Part shown: positions 41,607 to 50,606 of the stretch, piece after piece
Layout: each line of letters starts with the position of its first letter
How positions within the stretch are numbered: the stretch's first letter is position 1
NCBI GenBank assembly: GCA_964403285.1
Contig: CAYOFG010000007.1
Span: 1 to 64,000 of the forward strand
Length of the DNA stretch: 64,000 bases
Origin: WVXT01 sp964403285
Lineage (GTDB): Bacteria; UBA6262; WVXT01
Direction of reading: 5' to 3'
Program-made: the position numbers and the translations under genes
The notes under the pieces: model-generated
What the model was told of the DNA's origin: nothing
Database searches by the model: none
Seen by the model: the letters and a program-made list of their open reading frames with translations, nothing else

Positions 41607-42954
41607 TTTCCCTCCTTGCAAAGTCATATAGCCCTTTTAACCTGAAGAAAGCAGTCATCTGCCGATAGCCAAAATTCTCCAGGACCGCACAAAAGAGAAG
41701 CTTGACAAGGTTACGCACTCTGGGATAGCGATGAAGTGTGAACTCTTCTAATAATACGGAGAGCAGAGAGAGGAATATCCCCATCCATACCGCCAGGATG
41801 AGAAAGGTCGCCACCGCCTCCCAATACACCGCACCCAGATAGATAGCAATACCAAAGAGTGTATAACCGAACAATTCCACTGCCGGGCTTAGAAGCTCCA
41901 CCAAAAAGAAATAGGGCATAGCCAGCAACCCTATGGAACCATACTTAGGATTAACGAACATGGTAAAGTGACGGTACAAGGACTGTCCCAGTCCCCTCTG
42001 CCATCTGTTTCTCTGATTTCCCAGCGTGCGCCATCGATTAGGAACCTCTGTCCAACAGACGGGATCGGGAATGAAATGAATACGATAGTCTCTTTTTTGT
42101 TTCCTCAATCTCCAGTGAAGGCGCACCACCAGCTCCATGTCTTCCCCCACTGTTTCAGTCGAATAACCGCCAATATCCTTGACCGGCTGCTTTTTGAACA
42201 CCCCAAAAGCCCCGGATATAACCAGAAGGGCATTCCAGGCACCCCAGGCAACCCGGCCTGAAAGGAAAGCCCTGAGATATTCGACTACCTGGAAGTTAGG
42301 GAGCCATTTCTTGGCAAGCCCTACCTCTTCTACAATCCCATTGTTAATGCGACATCCATTGGCAACGCGAACAATTCCCCCTACTGCAACCACTTCCTGG
42401 AAACGGTCCATGTAAGGACGAATCACCCTGATCAGGGCATCCTTTTCCAAGATTGAATCCGCATCGACGGCGCAGTAGAGCGGATACTGTGAGAAATTGA
42501 CCCCCGCATTCAAGGCGTCTGCCTTCCCGCGATTTTCTTTGTCCAGGACCCAGAGATTATGATATACTTTCGACCGGTAGACCACCTTTACCGTAGCCGT
42601 GGGAAGCTCCCGGTGGTAGACGTGGGCCGTACGCCTGAGAGAGAACACTTTTTCCAGCACACCAAGAGTATTATCTGTGGACCCATCATTAATCACAATG
42701 ACTTCATACTGTGGATAGTTAAGTCCGAGCAGGGCGCGAACACTGGAGACAATACCCTTCTCTTCATTGTAGGCTGGAACCAGGATGGAGATAGGAGGTG
42801 TGACCCGTGCCTTGAGTATTTCAGAAGGTCCCCTGAACCGGAGGATCGAACGGTAATGGATAATGGCAGCACAAGAAAAGAAAAAAAGCAGCAGATAGAG
42901 TCCATTGACCATAAAAAAATAGATAAGAATCGACATCTGCAGATACGTCATCAT
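41560..42954 (-). CDS. Membrane glycosyltransferase, family 2 (PgaC/IcaA-like)
   Basis: This 464-residue processive glycosyltransferase has N-terminal membrane helices (about 5-30). The GT-A core has PISILVPAYNEEKGI, VINDGSTD, ENRGKADALNAG, AVDADSILEKD, TVGEDMELVVRLHW and the QRNRWQRGLGQSL motif (Q/RxxRW). C-terminal helices follow. It is close to poly-GlcNAc synthases, but the sugar is not set. It is coupled to the HEAT-repeat gene by an ATGA overlap and to the barrel gene by a longer one. Confidence 0.92.
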   Translation of the reverse strand: MMTYLQMSILIYFFMVNGLYLLLFFFSCAAIIHYRSILRFRGPSEILKARVTPPISILVPAYNEEKGIVSSVRALLGLNYPQYEVIVINDGSTDNTLGVLEKVFSLRRTAHVYHRELPTATVKVVYRSKVYHNLWVLDKENRGKADALNAGVNFSQYPLYCAVDADSILEKDALIRVIRPYMDRFQEVVAVGGIVRVANGCRINNGIVEEVGLAKKWLPNFQVVEYLRAFLSGRVAWGAWNALLVISGAFGVFKKQPVKDIGGYSTETVGEDMELVVRLHWRLRKQKRDYRIHFIPDPVCWTEVPNRWRTLGNQRNRWQRGLGQSLYRHFTMFVNPKYGSIGLLAMPYFFLVELLSPAVELFGYTLFGIAIYLGAVYWEAVATFLILAVWMGIFLSLLSVLLEEFTLHRYPRVRNLVKLLFCAVLENFGYRQMTAFFRLKGLYDFARRENAWGFMEKKGLEEAH

Positions 42955-44024
42955 GTAGTTGCCTCCAATTCATCGAGCCACTGAGAAGCCATATCTCTGG
43001 CAAAGCGATCCGGTGATTTAAGCGCTTCTTTGAGGGCGATTTTTCCCTCTTTCTCCATTTCACTCAAAGCCTCACCCGCATTAAGCCGCACCCACCAGGC
43101 TAAATCCTCCAGGCATTTTAATAGACCAGGGATGGCAGGTGTGAAACGGTTGCGTCCAAACTGCTTAGCAGCCTGGGCCCTCATTTGCCAGGCTGAATCC
43201 TTCAAGTAGGAGATGACACCGGACAAGCCCTTGGGATCACCAATCGAACCTATAGCTTTGCACGCCGCCAGGCGAATCTCCAGATTTTGCGAATCCAAAA
43301 AGGGCAAGAGTACTTCCAGTGTCCCTGGATCTTTGAATTCCCCCACGAGGTGGATTGCCAGTAACTGGATTTCCCATTCTGGATGCTTACAGAGGTCTAA
43401 CAATAGAGGAAGCGCAGGTCCACCCATCTCAAAAATGAAAGCATCCATCCGTAAAGCTGCTATCTTGAAGAAGTGAGACATACTCTCCATAATCAGAGGC
43501 AAGGTATCCACAAATCCCATGTGGCCTATCGCCCAGGTAGCTTCCAGTCGCACTTCTATATTGTTATCGCGAAGAGCCTCAATCAAATCGTTTTTGGCAC
43601 GTTGGACATGCATCTGGCCAAGGTCATGCGCTGCTGCCGCCCTCAACCACCAGAACCAGGAACGCCTGAGAGAGCGCATTTCTTTATCGGCAATGCCGGA
43701 AAATTCATAAAGTTCCGTAACTCTTGATTGTTGAATTCCAGAAACACCCTCTGATAATTCCAGGAGGATTGCTTTGAATATCACAGCATCTGCCCACCCT
43801 AAATTCTTCAGGGAAAGCTTCGCTTCCGTATTTCCTGTACGCAGGAATTCAAGAGCCAGGGACATGAGAGATGCTCGTCGTTTCATTTTGTACTTTTCCC
43901 AAAGCACGCCTGTAACTTTTGTCACGACAAGAACAGCGACTAAAGAAGCAACTATGACCGCCAGGATGTTACTCGCCAAGATGCTGAGTGTTAAAAGGGT
44001 CACCGGCCAATTAGAAAGATTCAC
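42951..44024 (-). CDS. Membrane-anchored HEAT-repeat protein
   Basis: This 357-residue protein has one N-terminal transmembrane helix (about 8-38). The body is alpha-alpha HEAT repeats (about 110-355), such as LIEALRDNNIEVRLEATWAI, PLLLDLCKHPEWEIQLLAIH and GVISYLKDSAWQMRAQAAKQ. It is likely a scaffold in an exopolysaccharide synthesis complex with the GT2 and YaiO-like barrel that follow. The three genes appear to use more GC-rich codons than their neighbours, suggesting transfer as a unit; I did not compute this. Confidence 0.87.
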   Translation of the reverse strand: MNLSNWPVTLLTLSILASNILAVIVASLVAVLVVTKVTGVLWEKYKMKRRASLMSLALEFLRTGNTEAKLSLKNLGWADAVIFKAILLELSEGVSGIQQSRVTELYEFSGIADKEMRSLRRSWFWWLRAAAAHDLGQMHVQRAKNDLIEALRDNNIEVRLEATWAIGHMGFVDTLPLIMESMSHFFKIAALRMDAFIFEMGGPALPLLLDLCKHPEWEIQLLAIHLVGEFKDPGTLEVLLPFLDSQNLEIRLAACKAIGSIGDPKGLSGVISYLKDSAWQMRAQAAKQFGRNRFTPAIPGLLKCLEDLAWWVRLNAGEALSEMEKEGKIALKEALKSPDRFARDMASQWLDELEATT

Positions 44025-44171
44025 AAATCATTCACCACCCTGCTCTTGCTTTTTGCTCTGGAGTATCCACTTAAATCGCGCCACCTCTTTGGATATCGAA
44101 CTCTTGCAAATTCACTCTTATATTTTATGTTATTGTATATGATTTTTATTATTTAGTCAATTGTTCGATAC

Positions 44172-44300
44172 TTCAATTAAACTAAAGCGCAGGTTCATCG
44201 AACCTATACGTAATGGACGGTAAGACAAGATTATATTTTTAGGATGGGGATCTACGAATTTTCTGTGGGAACTCCAATAATATCTTGGAGTTAGGTAGGA
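44172..44300 (+). pseudogene. Decayed copy of the 45504-45746 ORF
   Basis: Read on the plus strand, it gives SSNLYVMDGKTRLYF and then a stop, matching SSNLYIMDGEIRFSG of the ORF at 45504. The DNA similarity runs on past the stop. It lies in the 382-base spacer 44025-44406, which holds no intact gene. Confidence 0.55.
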
Positions 44301-44324
44301 CTTAATTTTGCCTTTTTATCTTTA

Positions 44325-44378
44325 ATCTAACATTCGAGCTAAGCGGGAGGATGGAGCAGCGAATTGTAAACAGGCGCG
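44325..44378 (-). repeat. attC-like site after the Cys-rich cassette gene
   Basis: On the minus strand the block has an AATTCGCTGCTCC arm, a short centre and a matching CTTAGCTCGAATG arm ending in GTTAGAT, which fits the attC core GTTRRRY. The arms pair imperfectly, as integron recombination sites do. The inverse core (GTTTAC) is degenerate. No integrase gene is present in the window. Confidence 0.45.
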
Positions 44379-44406
44379 AAGTCCCTGGTCTTTCTCAAGG
44401 AAATAT

Positions 44407-44967
44407 CTAATCATATACCCAAAACTTACGTATTTTTTTAGTTTTAATATTATTTTCCCCAAGCCTTGATTTAATCGTATTTGTCATATCTTCAATTTCC
44501 TTATAGAAAGAAAATATTTCTCTTGTGCTAATTTTATTTCTTAATATCTTATCGAAAAAATTTATATTTTTTGCGCTATCATAAACAATTCCAAAATCTT
44601 TTTTTAGCCTATTGCAAATAGTGGAACATAACATACCAATACAAGAGGGATTTTTTAGGTGCCCTAGCATGCACCCTTTTTCTAAACTAAGATATTTACA
44701 AATATTTTTGTCTGTATGTTTTTGAGAAACTCGCCTTCTCGCCTTTTCGAAAATCTCGCCAATATTATTTTGCGGGATTTTGTGACCATACCAATTATAA
44801 TCACAGCAGCCAGCAGGTTTTTTATGGCAATAATCTTTACAAAATTTTCTTGTGTAAAAGAATAGTTCGTTTATCTTAGATTCTGCTCGTATATATTTAT
44901 TAAGTACTTCTGCAGCTTTTTTATTCGCAGGAAGATAAAATTTCCGCATTAAATTTTTTTTCGACAT
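44407..44967 (-). CDS. Cys-rich protein of unknown function, possible integron cassette
   Basis: This 186-residue protein from ATG 44965-44967 (or GTG 44986-44988) has two Cys clusters: CKDYCHKKPAGCC near residue 45 and CKYLSLEKGCMLGH, then CIGMLCSTIC near 105-125. This suggests a metal or Fe-S site. The C-terminal half is helical. I do not recognise the family. It sits between two attC-like sequences and has more AT-rich codons than the genes before it. These features suit a cassette gene. Confidence 0.6.
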   Translation of the reverse strand: MSKKNLMRKFYLPANKKAAEVLNKYIRAESKINELFFYTRKFCKDYCHKKPAGCCDYNWYGHKIPQNNIGEIFEKARRRVSQKHTDKNICKYLSLEKGCMLGHLKNPSCIGMLCSTICNRLKKDFGIVYDSAKNINFFDKILRNKISTREIFSFYKEIEDMTNTIKSRLGENNIKTKKIRKFWVYD

Positions 44968-44970
44968 TTT

Positions 44971-45000
44971 GGGGCCTGCTGTAGCCACTTGTTAGGTGCC
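44971..45000 (-). repeat. attC half-site between the two cassette-like genes
   Basis: On the minus strand this reads GGCACCTAACAAGTGGCTAC then AGCAGGCCC. ACCTAAC fits the inverse core RYYYAAC, and the following AACAAGTGGCTACAGC resembles the common left arm of attC sites. The matching right arm is not seen, so the site seems truncated. Confidence 0.45.
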
Positions 45001-45033
45001 AATAAATAAAGTTCGGTTATTTTTATTTTCATT

Positions 45034-45402
45034 TTATTTCTTTGAAAGTAGAGCTACTCGATTACCTTCCGTATCCAAAAAAGCAGCCATATAACCATAC
45101 TCATCGCTTATCTTTGTTTTATGCGTAAGAACTTTTCCACCTGCAGGCTCCACTCTACTTAGAGCCTGGTTGAGATCCTCCCCAGCATTTAAGTAGACAA
45201 GTGTTCCATCCTTTGAGGGACTATGGTTTTCACATTTTGAAATACATCCGCTATTGGCGTATCCCTCCGACGAAAACATTCCCAATTTAGTATCCAGAAA
45301 CTCTTGCTCTTTTATCTCAAGACCAATCACTTTCTCATAAAATTTCTTAGCGCGATCAAAATCATCCACAGGAATCTCGAACCAAACACATAAACTTTTC
45401 AT
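45034..45402 (-). CDS. VOC-family (glyoxalase/bleomycin-resistance fold) protein
   Basis: This 122-residue protein is a single glyoxalase-like beta-alpha-beta domain pair (WFEIPVDDFDRAKKFYEKVIG, then TLVYLNAGEDLNQALSRVEPAGG and the ending AAFLDTEGNRVALLSKK). VOC proteins bind a metal or small molecule. The start is ATG 45400-45402 with AAAGGAG. Genes of this type are frequent integron cassettes; core-like sequences lie on both sides. Confidence 0.85.
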   Translation of the reverse strand: MKSLCVWFEIPVDDFDRAKKFYEKVIGLEIKEQEFLDTKLGMFSSEGYANSGCISKCENHSPSKDGTLVYLNAGEDLNQALSRVEPAGGKVLTHKTKISDEYGYMAAFLDTEGNRVALLSKK

Positions 45403-45425
45403 TTTCCTCTCCTTTGTTTTTAAGA

Positions 45426-45440
45426 CACCTAACAATTAAT
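45426..45440 (-). repeat. attC core-like half-site upstream of the VOC gene
   Basis: On the minus strand AATTGTTAGGT (core GTTRRRY) stands about 24 bases before the VOC start, where a cassette boundary would be expected. No complete palindrome is seen. Confidence 0.35.
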
Positions 45441-45503
45441 AGCTGAATTTCTTATTTCTATTGGTTTTCTTTATTTTTTCTTATTATCATATTTTTAAAG
45501 ATT

Positions 45504-45746
45504 ATGCAAGAATTAAATCCTGCGGTTTTGAAGGCAGAATTTCCTATTAAACTCAAGGTAAGTTCATCAAACCTATACATCATGGATGGCGAGATTAGAT
45601 TTTCGGGAAGGGAATTTACGAGTTTCGGTGAGAAATTTAATAATATTTCAGGGCTAATAGATTCTGAGGCAATGGCTTTGCTTAGGCATATTCAACCTCT
45701 TTCCAAAATAGTCTTTGACATTTTTCTGCAAGGCTTGATGGGATAA
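45504..45746 (+). CDS. Small ORF with a decayed relative nearby, function unknown
   Basis: This 80-residue frame (LKVSSSNLYIMDGEIRFSG, then DSEAMALLRHIQPLSKIVF) is similar to the broken copy at 44172-44300. It overlaps the end of purF on the other strand. There is no good ribosome site, so it may itself be a remnant. The two copies flank the cassette-like genes. Confidence 0.35.
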   Translation: MQELNPAVLKAEFPIKLKVSSSNLYIMDGEIRFSGREFTSFGEKFNNISGLIDSEAMALLRHIQPLSKIVFDIFLQGLMG

Positions 45747-47065
45747 ATCCCATCAAAGCATGCTGTACAAAATTCGCGACTGGGTAAAGGCATAGACTCA
45801 AGCATACCTTCTTTACTTAGATATTTTAATGTATCTACTCCGATAAAATCTCTGACCCACTCTATACTGTGACGCGAGGCAATCAATTCTTTCTTGGTGG
45901 GAAAGTCGATTCCGTAAAAACACGGGAACCTAAGCGGTGGACAGCTAATGCGCATATGCACCTCTTTCGCACCTGCTTCCCATAATGTCTTTACTCTCGC
46001 CCGGCTTGTTGTGCCTCTAACAATGGAATCTTCTATAATAGCTATGCGCTTACCCTTGAGGACATCTTTTATAGGATTTAGTTTAACCTTCACTCTAAAA
46101 TCTCTAATAAATTGAGATGGTTGAATAAAAGTTCTCCCAATATAGTGGTTCCTTATCATACCTATCTCATATGGTATCCTGGATTCTTCGGCAAAGCCAA
46201 CAGCAGCGTAATTTCCTGAATCAGGAATAGGCATAACCAGGTCGCAATCTGCCGGATATTCACGAGCCAATTGCCTGCCTAATTGTTTGCGAGTCAAATA
46301 CACATTCTTGCCGAATATGTTGCTATCAGGCCTGGCAAAATATATGTATTCAAAGATACATAAAGAATGTTTATCCTGGGAAAAGGCCTTTATCGACTCT
46401 AATCCGTTCTTGTTAATAAATACAACTTCTCCGGGTTCAACGTCTCTGACATATTTAGCCTGAATCAAATCCAGGGCACAGGTTTCACTTGATAAAACAT
46501 AAGCACCATCTAATCTACCAATACATAGGGGCCTCCAGCCAAAAGGGTCTCTGGCGCCAACCAATGTATCATTCAGCATCAACACAAATGAATAGGCGCC
46601 CTCAAGCTGCGACAGTGCTTCAATAACTCTATTTTTGTAACTCTTGTCTTCTGCCTTAGCTAACAGGTGGACTATTATTTCAGAGTCCATTGAAGTCTGA
46701 AAGATAGACCCTTTTTCTTCTAAAGCCGCGTGTAACTTTACCGTGTTGGTAAGATTGCCGTTATGAGCGATAGCAATGTGGCTCTTTTTATGTTTTACCA
46801 GAAATGGCTGAATATTTTTTGCCAGGCTTGAGCCAGTAGTTGAATATCTCACGTGACCAACGGCTAAATCTCCGTGTAAAGACCTTACGATTCTTTCATC
46901 AAACACATCGCCTACCAGTCCTAAGCCCTTATGCTGTGTAGCATTTTTGCCGTCAAAAGTGACTATGCCTGCACTTTCTTCACCGCGATGCTGGAGTGCA
47001 TAAAGACCTAGATAAGTAAGTCTTGCTGCATCTTTATGACCAATAACTCCAAATATTCCACACAT
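45692..47065 (-). CDS. purF: Amidophosphoribosyltransferase
   Basis: This 457-residue enzyme makes phosphoribosylamine from PRPP and glutamine, the first purine step. The N-terminal nucleophile Cys2 is in MCGIFGVIGH with no propeptide. Glutaminase motifs include HRGEESAGI and VGHVRYSTTG. The PRPP-binding loop is IAIIEDSIVRGTTSRARVK. Cys residues near the end (FCTACFDGIYP) may hold a 4Fe-4S cluster, as in the Bacillus-type enzyme. It is the last gene of the amidotransferase operon. Confidence 0.95.
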   Translation of the reverse strand: MCGIFGVIGHKDAARLTYLGLYALQHRGEESAGIVTFDGKNATQHKGLGLVGDVFDERIVRSLHGDLAVGHVRYSTTGSSLAKNIQPFLVKHKKSHIAIAHNGNLTNTVKLHAALEEKGSIFQTSMDSEIIVHLLAKAEDKSYKNRVIEALSQLEGAYSFVLMLNDTLVGARDPFGWRPLCIGRLDGAYVLSSETCALDLIQAKYVRDVEPGEVVFINKNGLESIKAFSQDKHSLCIFEYIYFARPDSNIFGKNVYLTRKQLGRQLAREYPADCDLVMPIPDSGNYAAVGFAEESRIPYEIGMIRNHYIGRTFIQPSQFIRDFRVKVKLNPIKDVLKGKRIAIIEDSIVRGTTSRARVKTLWEAGAKEVHMRISCPPLRFPCFYGIDFPTKKELIASRHSIEWVRDFIGVDTLKYLSKEGMLESMPLPSREFCTACFDGIYPIKPCRKMSKTILERG

Positions 47066-47068
47066 AGA

Positions 47069-47827
47069 TTATATCCTTACCGGAACACCTTTATTTTTTA
47101 GATATCGTTTGGTTTCTTTAATTGAATATTCTCCGTAGTGAAAAATAGAAGCTGCAAGCACAGCATCGGCTTTGCCCTCGGTTAAAGCCTGATAAAGATG
47201 GTCTAAATTCCCTGCCCCTCCGGAAGCAATCACAGGTATATTTACTGCTTCTGATACTAATCTGGTCAACTCTAAATCATATCCGTCCTTAGTCCCATCT
47301 CTATCCATACTGGTGAGAAGAATCTCTCCCGCACCTGAGTCGGCAACTTTTTTTGCCCAATCCAAAACATCCATACCTGTAGGCTTGGTGCCTCCATAAG
47401 TATAAACCTGCCAATGCGATTTATCTTCTCTTTTGGCATCTATCGCCACCACAATGCACTGGCTTCCGAATTCTTCTGACGCTTCTTTAACTAAGTGATG
47501 GTTTTCTACGGCTGCGGTATTAATGGAGACTTTATCCGCTCCACACTTAAGTAAGGTGCGAATATCCTCTAAGTTTCTTATTCCTCCTCCCACAGTTAAG
47601 GGAATAAACACATGCTCAGCTGTCTTTTTCACTACTTCCAAAATTGCCCTGCGCTTTTCAATACTGGCAGTGATATCCAAAAACACCAACTCATCAGCGC
47701 TTTCCCGGGAATATATAGAAGCACTCTCTACAGGGTCTCCGGCATCCTTTAAGTTTAAGAAATTAATTCCTTTCACGACCCTGCCTGCCTTAACATCTAA
47801 ACAAGGTATAATCCTTTTAGCTAACAT
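47069..47827 (-). CDS. hisF: Imidazole glycerol phosphate synthase, cyclase subunit
   Basis: This 252-residue TIM barrel has MLAKRIIPCLDVKAGRVVKG with catalytic Asp11, LTVGGGIRNLED, VVAIDAKRE with the second catalytic Asp, and IPVIASGGAGNLDHL phosphate-binding loops. With HisH it makes IGP and AICAR. The start ATG 47825-47827 overlaps the hisH stop by 11 bases; the longer frame belongs to hisH territory. AICAR feeds purine synthesis, which fits the location among pur genes. Confidence 0.95.
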   Translation of the reverse strand: MLAKRIIPCLDVKAGRVVKGINFLNLKDAGDPVESASIYSRESADELVFLDITASIEKRRAILEVVKKTAEHVFIPLTVGGGIRNLEDIRTLLKCGADKVSINTAAVENHHLVKEASEEFGSQCIVVAIDAKREDKSHWQVYTYGGTKPTGMDVLDWAKKVADSGAGEILLTSMDRDGTKDGYDLELTRLVSEAVNIPVIASGGAGNLDHLYQALTEGKADAVLAASIFHYGEYSIKETKRYLKNKGVPVRI

Positions 47828-48434
47828 CGCGCAAAAAATTCTCCAGGACCTGCAAGCCCAGTCTTTCACTCTTTTCAGGATGAAATTGTACGCCCCAAAC
47901 ATTGTTCTTATTTACTGTGGAAACAAATTCTCCGCCATATTCTGTGGTGGTCACTACAGTTTTTCTATCTTCCGGTGCAACATAATATGAATGGACAAAG
48001 TAAAAATAGCTTCCCTCCGGTATGCCGGCAAAAATTTTCGCTTTTTTATTTTGCATTTTTATCTGGTTCCATCCCATATGCGGAATCTTCATCGAGGTAG
48101 AAAATTTCTTCACCTTGCCTTTTATCACATCTAAACCTTTGTGAACTCCATGTTCTTCGCTCTCGGTAAATAATATTTGTAAGCCCAAGCAGATTCCCAT
48201 AAAGGGCTTGCCTTCTTTGATTGCATTCAGAATAGCGGGAATAACTTTAAGGTTTGCAAGATTATCCATAGCCCGCTTGAACGCACCCACTCCCGGCAAA
48301 ACGATTGCAGAAGCTTCGGCTATATCTTCAGGCTCACTGGTAACTCTGGGCGTTGCACCAACAGCTTCTATGGCTTTGTCCACACTGCGTAAGTTACCTA
48401 AACCATAATCAATGATTGCAACGAATTTGCCCAT
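47817..48434 (-). CDS. hisH: Imidazole glycerol phosphate synthase, glutaminase subunit
   Basis: This 205-residue class I amidotransferase has the nucleophile Cys in MGICLGLQILF (near residue 80) and the His and Glu in GVQFHPEKSE. It supplies ammonia to HisF. The ATG overlaps the purL end by 37 bases, with GGAG upstream. Its position between purL and hisF supports the amidotransferase grouping. Confidence 0.95.
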   Translation of the reverse strand: MGKFVAIIDYGLGNLRSVDKAIEAVGATPRVTSEPEDIAEASAIVLPGVGAFKRAMDNLANLKVIPAILNAIKEGKPFMGICLGLQILFTESEEHGVHKGLDVIKGKVKKFSTSMKIPHMGWNQIKMQNKKAKIFAGIPEGSYFYFVHSYYVAPEDRKTVVTTTEYGGEFVSTVNKNNVWGVQFHPEKSERLGLQVLENFLRDVS

Positions 48435-50605
48435 TTATCATTTATCTCCCTTAAAGATAAATTTATCAAAATCCTTTTGCCATCCAATATCTTAAATCTG
48501 TTGCCACCGACCTTACCGATTGTTTGAAATGGCGAAGCAAACTTTTTGGCGATATCTCTAATTTTTTTCACAGATTCTTTTCTGCAAGAAAGAATAATTC
48601 TTGATTGGGTTTCACCAAAAAGAATAGTATCCTTTCTACCAGTAAAATTTAAGTTATCAATAACCGCTCCCATCATATTTTCCTTATCTGAAATGCAACA
48701 CTCAGCCAATGCAACTGCCAGCCCTCCTTCAGAACAATCGTGCGCGGAATTGACCAGTCCTTTCCTGATAGCTTCCAATGCTGTAGACTGTACCGCCTGC
48801 TCCGTTTGTAGATGCAAATCTGGAGCGTCCCCTCTAATCTGGCGGTGCACCTCTTTTAAATACTCGCTACCGCCCAGTTCTTCTTTACAAGTTCCTAAAA
48901 GAATAATTATATCACTCTCTTTTTTAAAATATTGGGTGCAAGCTCGTCTTGCATCATTGATAATCCCAATCATACCAATTGTGGGAGTGGGATAGATTGG
49001 ACCTCTGGCACTCTCATTATAAAAAGAGACATTGCCACTGACCACCGGGATATTAAAAAATCTGCAGGCATCAGCTATGCCCTGTACACAATTTTTAAAC
49101 TGCCAGAACCTATCCGGTTTTTCAGGGTCGCCAAAGTTAAGACAGTCGGTTACTGCTGCTGGCTCTGCGCCAGAACATACGAGATTCCTGGCTGCTTCTG
49201 CTATTGCAATCTGGGCGCCCCTGTATGGATTTAAGTAACAATAACGGCTATTACAATCAGTAGTGGCAGATATGGCTTTATTACTTCCTTTTAGCCTCAG
49301 TACCGCAGCGTCAGAGCCAGGTAAGACTACCGTGTTAGTTTGAACCATATGGTCATATTGCTGGTAAACCCAATTCTTGCTGCAGATTGACGGAGAACTT
49401 AAAAGTTTTATCAGAACTTGATTGTAATTATCAGGTTCGGGAATCTTGCTTAAATTAAGTCTGTTCAGCTCATCAAGATAATTCGGCTTTTTAAAAAGCA
49501 TATCATAACGAGGTGGCTGTGTCAAGAAATGAGCCTTTATCTCTGCTACAACTTTTCCCTCATCTTTGATGCGCACTAAACCGCCATCAGTAACTTTACC
49601 AATAATTGTAGCATTTAAATCCCACTTCGAAAAAATATTTTCCACCTCTTTTTCTTTGCCTTTCTTAACGCAGACAAGCATTCTCTCCTGTGATTCGGAC
49701 ATCATCACTTCCCACGGTTTCATATCGGCTTCTCTTCTGGGAACATACTTCAATTCTATCTCCATTCCCGAATCACCGACGGATGCCATCTCGCTGGTTG
49801 AGCAGGTAAGACCTGCTGCCCCCATATCCTTAATTCCCACGATATTGCCTGTAGCTATAGCTTCCAGTGTGGCCTCAATCAGGCACTTTTCCGTGAACGG
49901 GTCTCCAATCTGGACAGTGGGCCTTTTCTCTTCATTCTCCTTAAATTCCTGGGAAGCTAATACGCTACAGCCCCCAATACCATCTCTTCCCGTACTTGCT
50001 CCCACATACATAATGGAATTCTCACTTCCTGTAGCACGGGCTCTGGCTAATCTATTCTTGTCGGCAACGCCGATACTCATCGCATTGACCAGACAGTTGC
50101 CACTATAGCTTTCGTCAAAATATATCTCACCACCTACAGTGGGCACACCTATACAATTGCCATAGAATTGAATCCCGTCAACTACGCCTCTTAAAAGATA
50201 CCTGTTATACGGCTTTGACAATGGTCCGAACCGCAAAGAATTTAAAGATGCTATTGGCCTTGCTCCCGCCGTAAATATGTCTCTTATTATTCCTCCCACA
50301 CCTGTGGCAGCACCCTGTTTTGGTTCAACCTGTGATGGGTGGTTGTGACTTTCCATCTTAAAAACTATTGCCAAATCATCAACAATGATTCCACCCGAAT
50401 CTTCTCCTATTAAAGTCTGGTATTTGCCGCTCTTAGGCAAAAGCTTTAACAAATTACGGGAGCGCGGATATCCGCAATGTTCGGACCACTCCACGGAAAA
50501 CATAGCCAGTTCCGTGGGAGAAGGTTCGCGTCCCAATATCTCCAGAATCTTTTGGTACTCCTCATCTTTTAAACCAAGACTTCGCCAGACTCCGGGCTCT
50601 ACCAT
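48398..50605 (-). CDS. purL: Phosphoribosylformylglycinamidine synthase subunit PurL
   Basis: This 735-residue small-type PurL works with separate PurQ and PurS subunits to make FGAM. Motifs include SEHCGYPRSRN (active-site His), the Mg-ATP region FKMESHNHPSQVEP with AATGVGGIIRD, MGAAGLTCSTSEMAS, and in the second half SAHDCSEGGLAVALAE. The start is one base after the purQ stop. Confidence 0.95.
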   Translation of the reverse strand: MVEPGVWRSLGLKDEEYQKILEILGREPSPTELAMFSVEWSEHCGYPRSRNLLKLLPKSGKYQTLIGEDSGGIIVDDLAIVFKMESHNHPSQVEPKQGAATGVGGIIRDIFTAGARPIASLNSLRFGPLSKPYNRYLLRGVVDGIQFYGNCIGVPTVGGEIYFDESYSGNCLVNAMSIGVADKNRLARARATGSENSIMYVGASTGRDGIGGCSVLASQEFKENEEKRPTVQIGDPFTEKCLIEATLEAIATGNIVGIKDMGAAGLTCSTSEMASVGDSGMEIELKYVPRREADMKPWEVMMSESQERMLVCVKKGKEKEVENIFSKWDLNATIIGKVTDGGLVRIKDEGKVVAEIKAHFLTQPPRYDMLFKKPNYLDELNRLNLSKIPEPDNYNQVLIKLLSSPSICSKNWVYQQYDHMVQTNTVVLPGSDAAVLRLKGSNKAISATTDCNSRYCYLNPYRGAQIAIAEAARNLVCSGAEPAAVTDCLNFGDPEKPDRFWQFKNCVQGIADACRFFNIPVVSGNVSFYNESARGPIYPTPTIGMIGIINDARRACTQYFKKESDIIILLGTCKEELGGSEYLKEVHRQIRGDAPDLHLQTEQAVQSTALEAIRKGLVNSAHDCSEGGLAVALAECCISDKENMMGAVIDNLNFTGRKDTILFGETQSRIILSCRKESVKKIRDIAKKFASPFQTIGKVGGNRFKILDGKRILINLSLREINDKWANSLQSLIMV

Positions 50606-50606
50606 C

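Noticed and set aside
47828..47902. N-terminal extension of hisF
   Set aside because: It is the end of hisH in another frame; MLAKRIIPCLDV is the usual HisF start.
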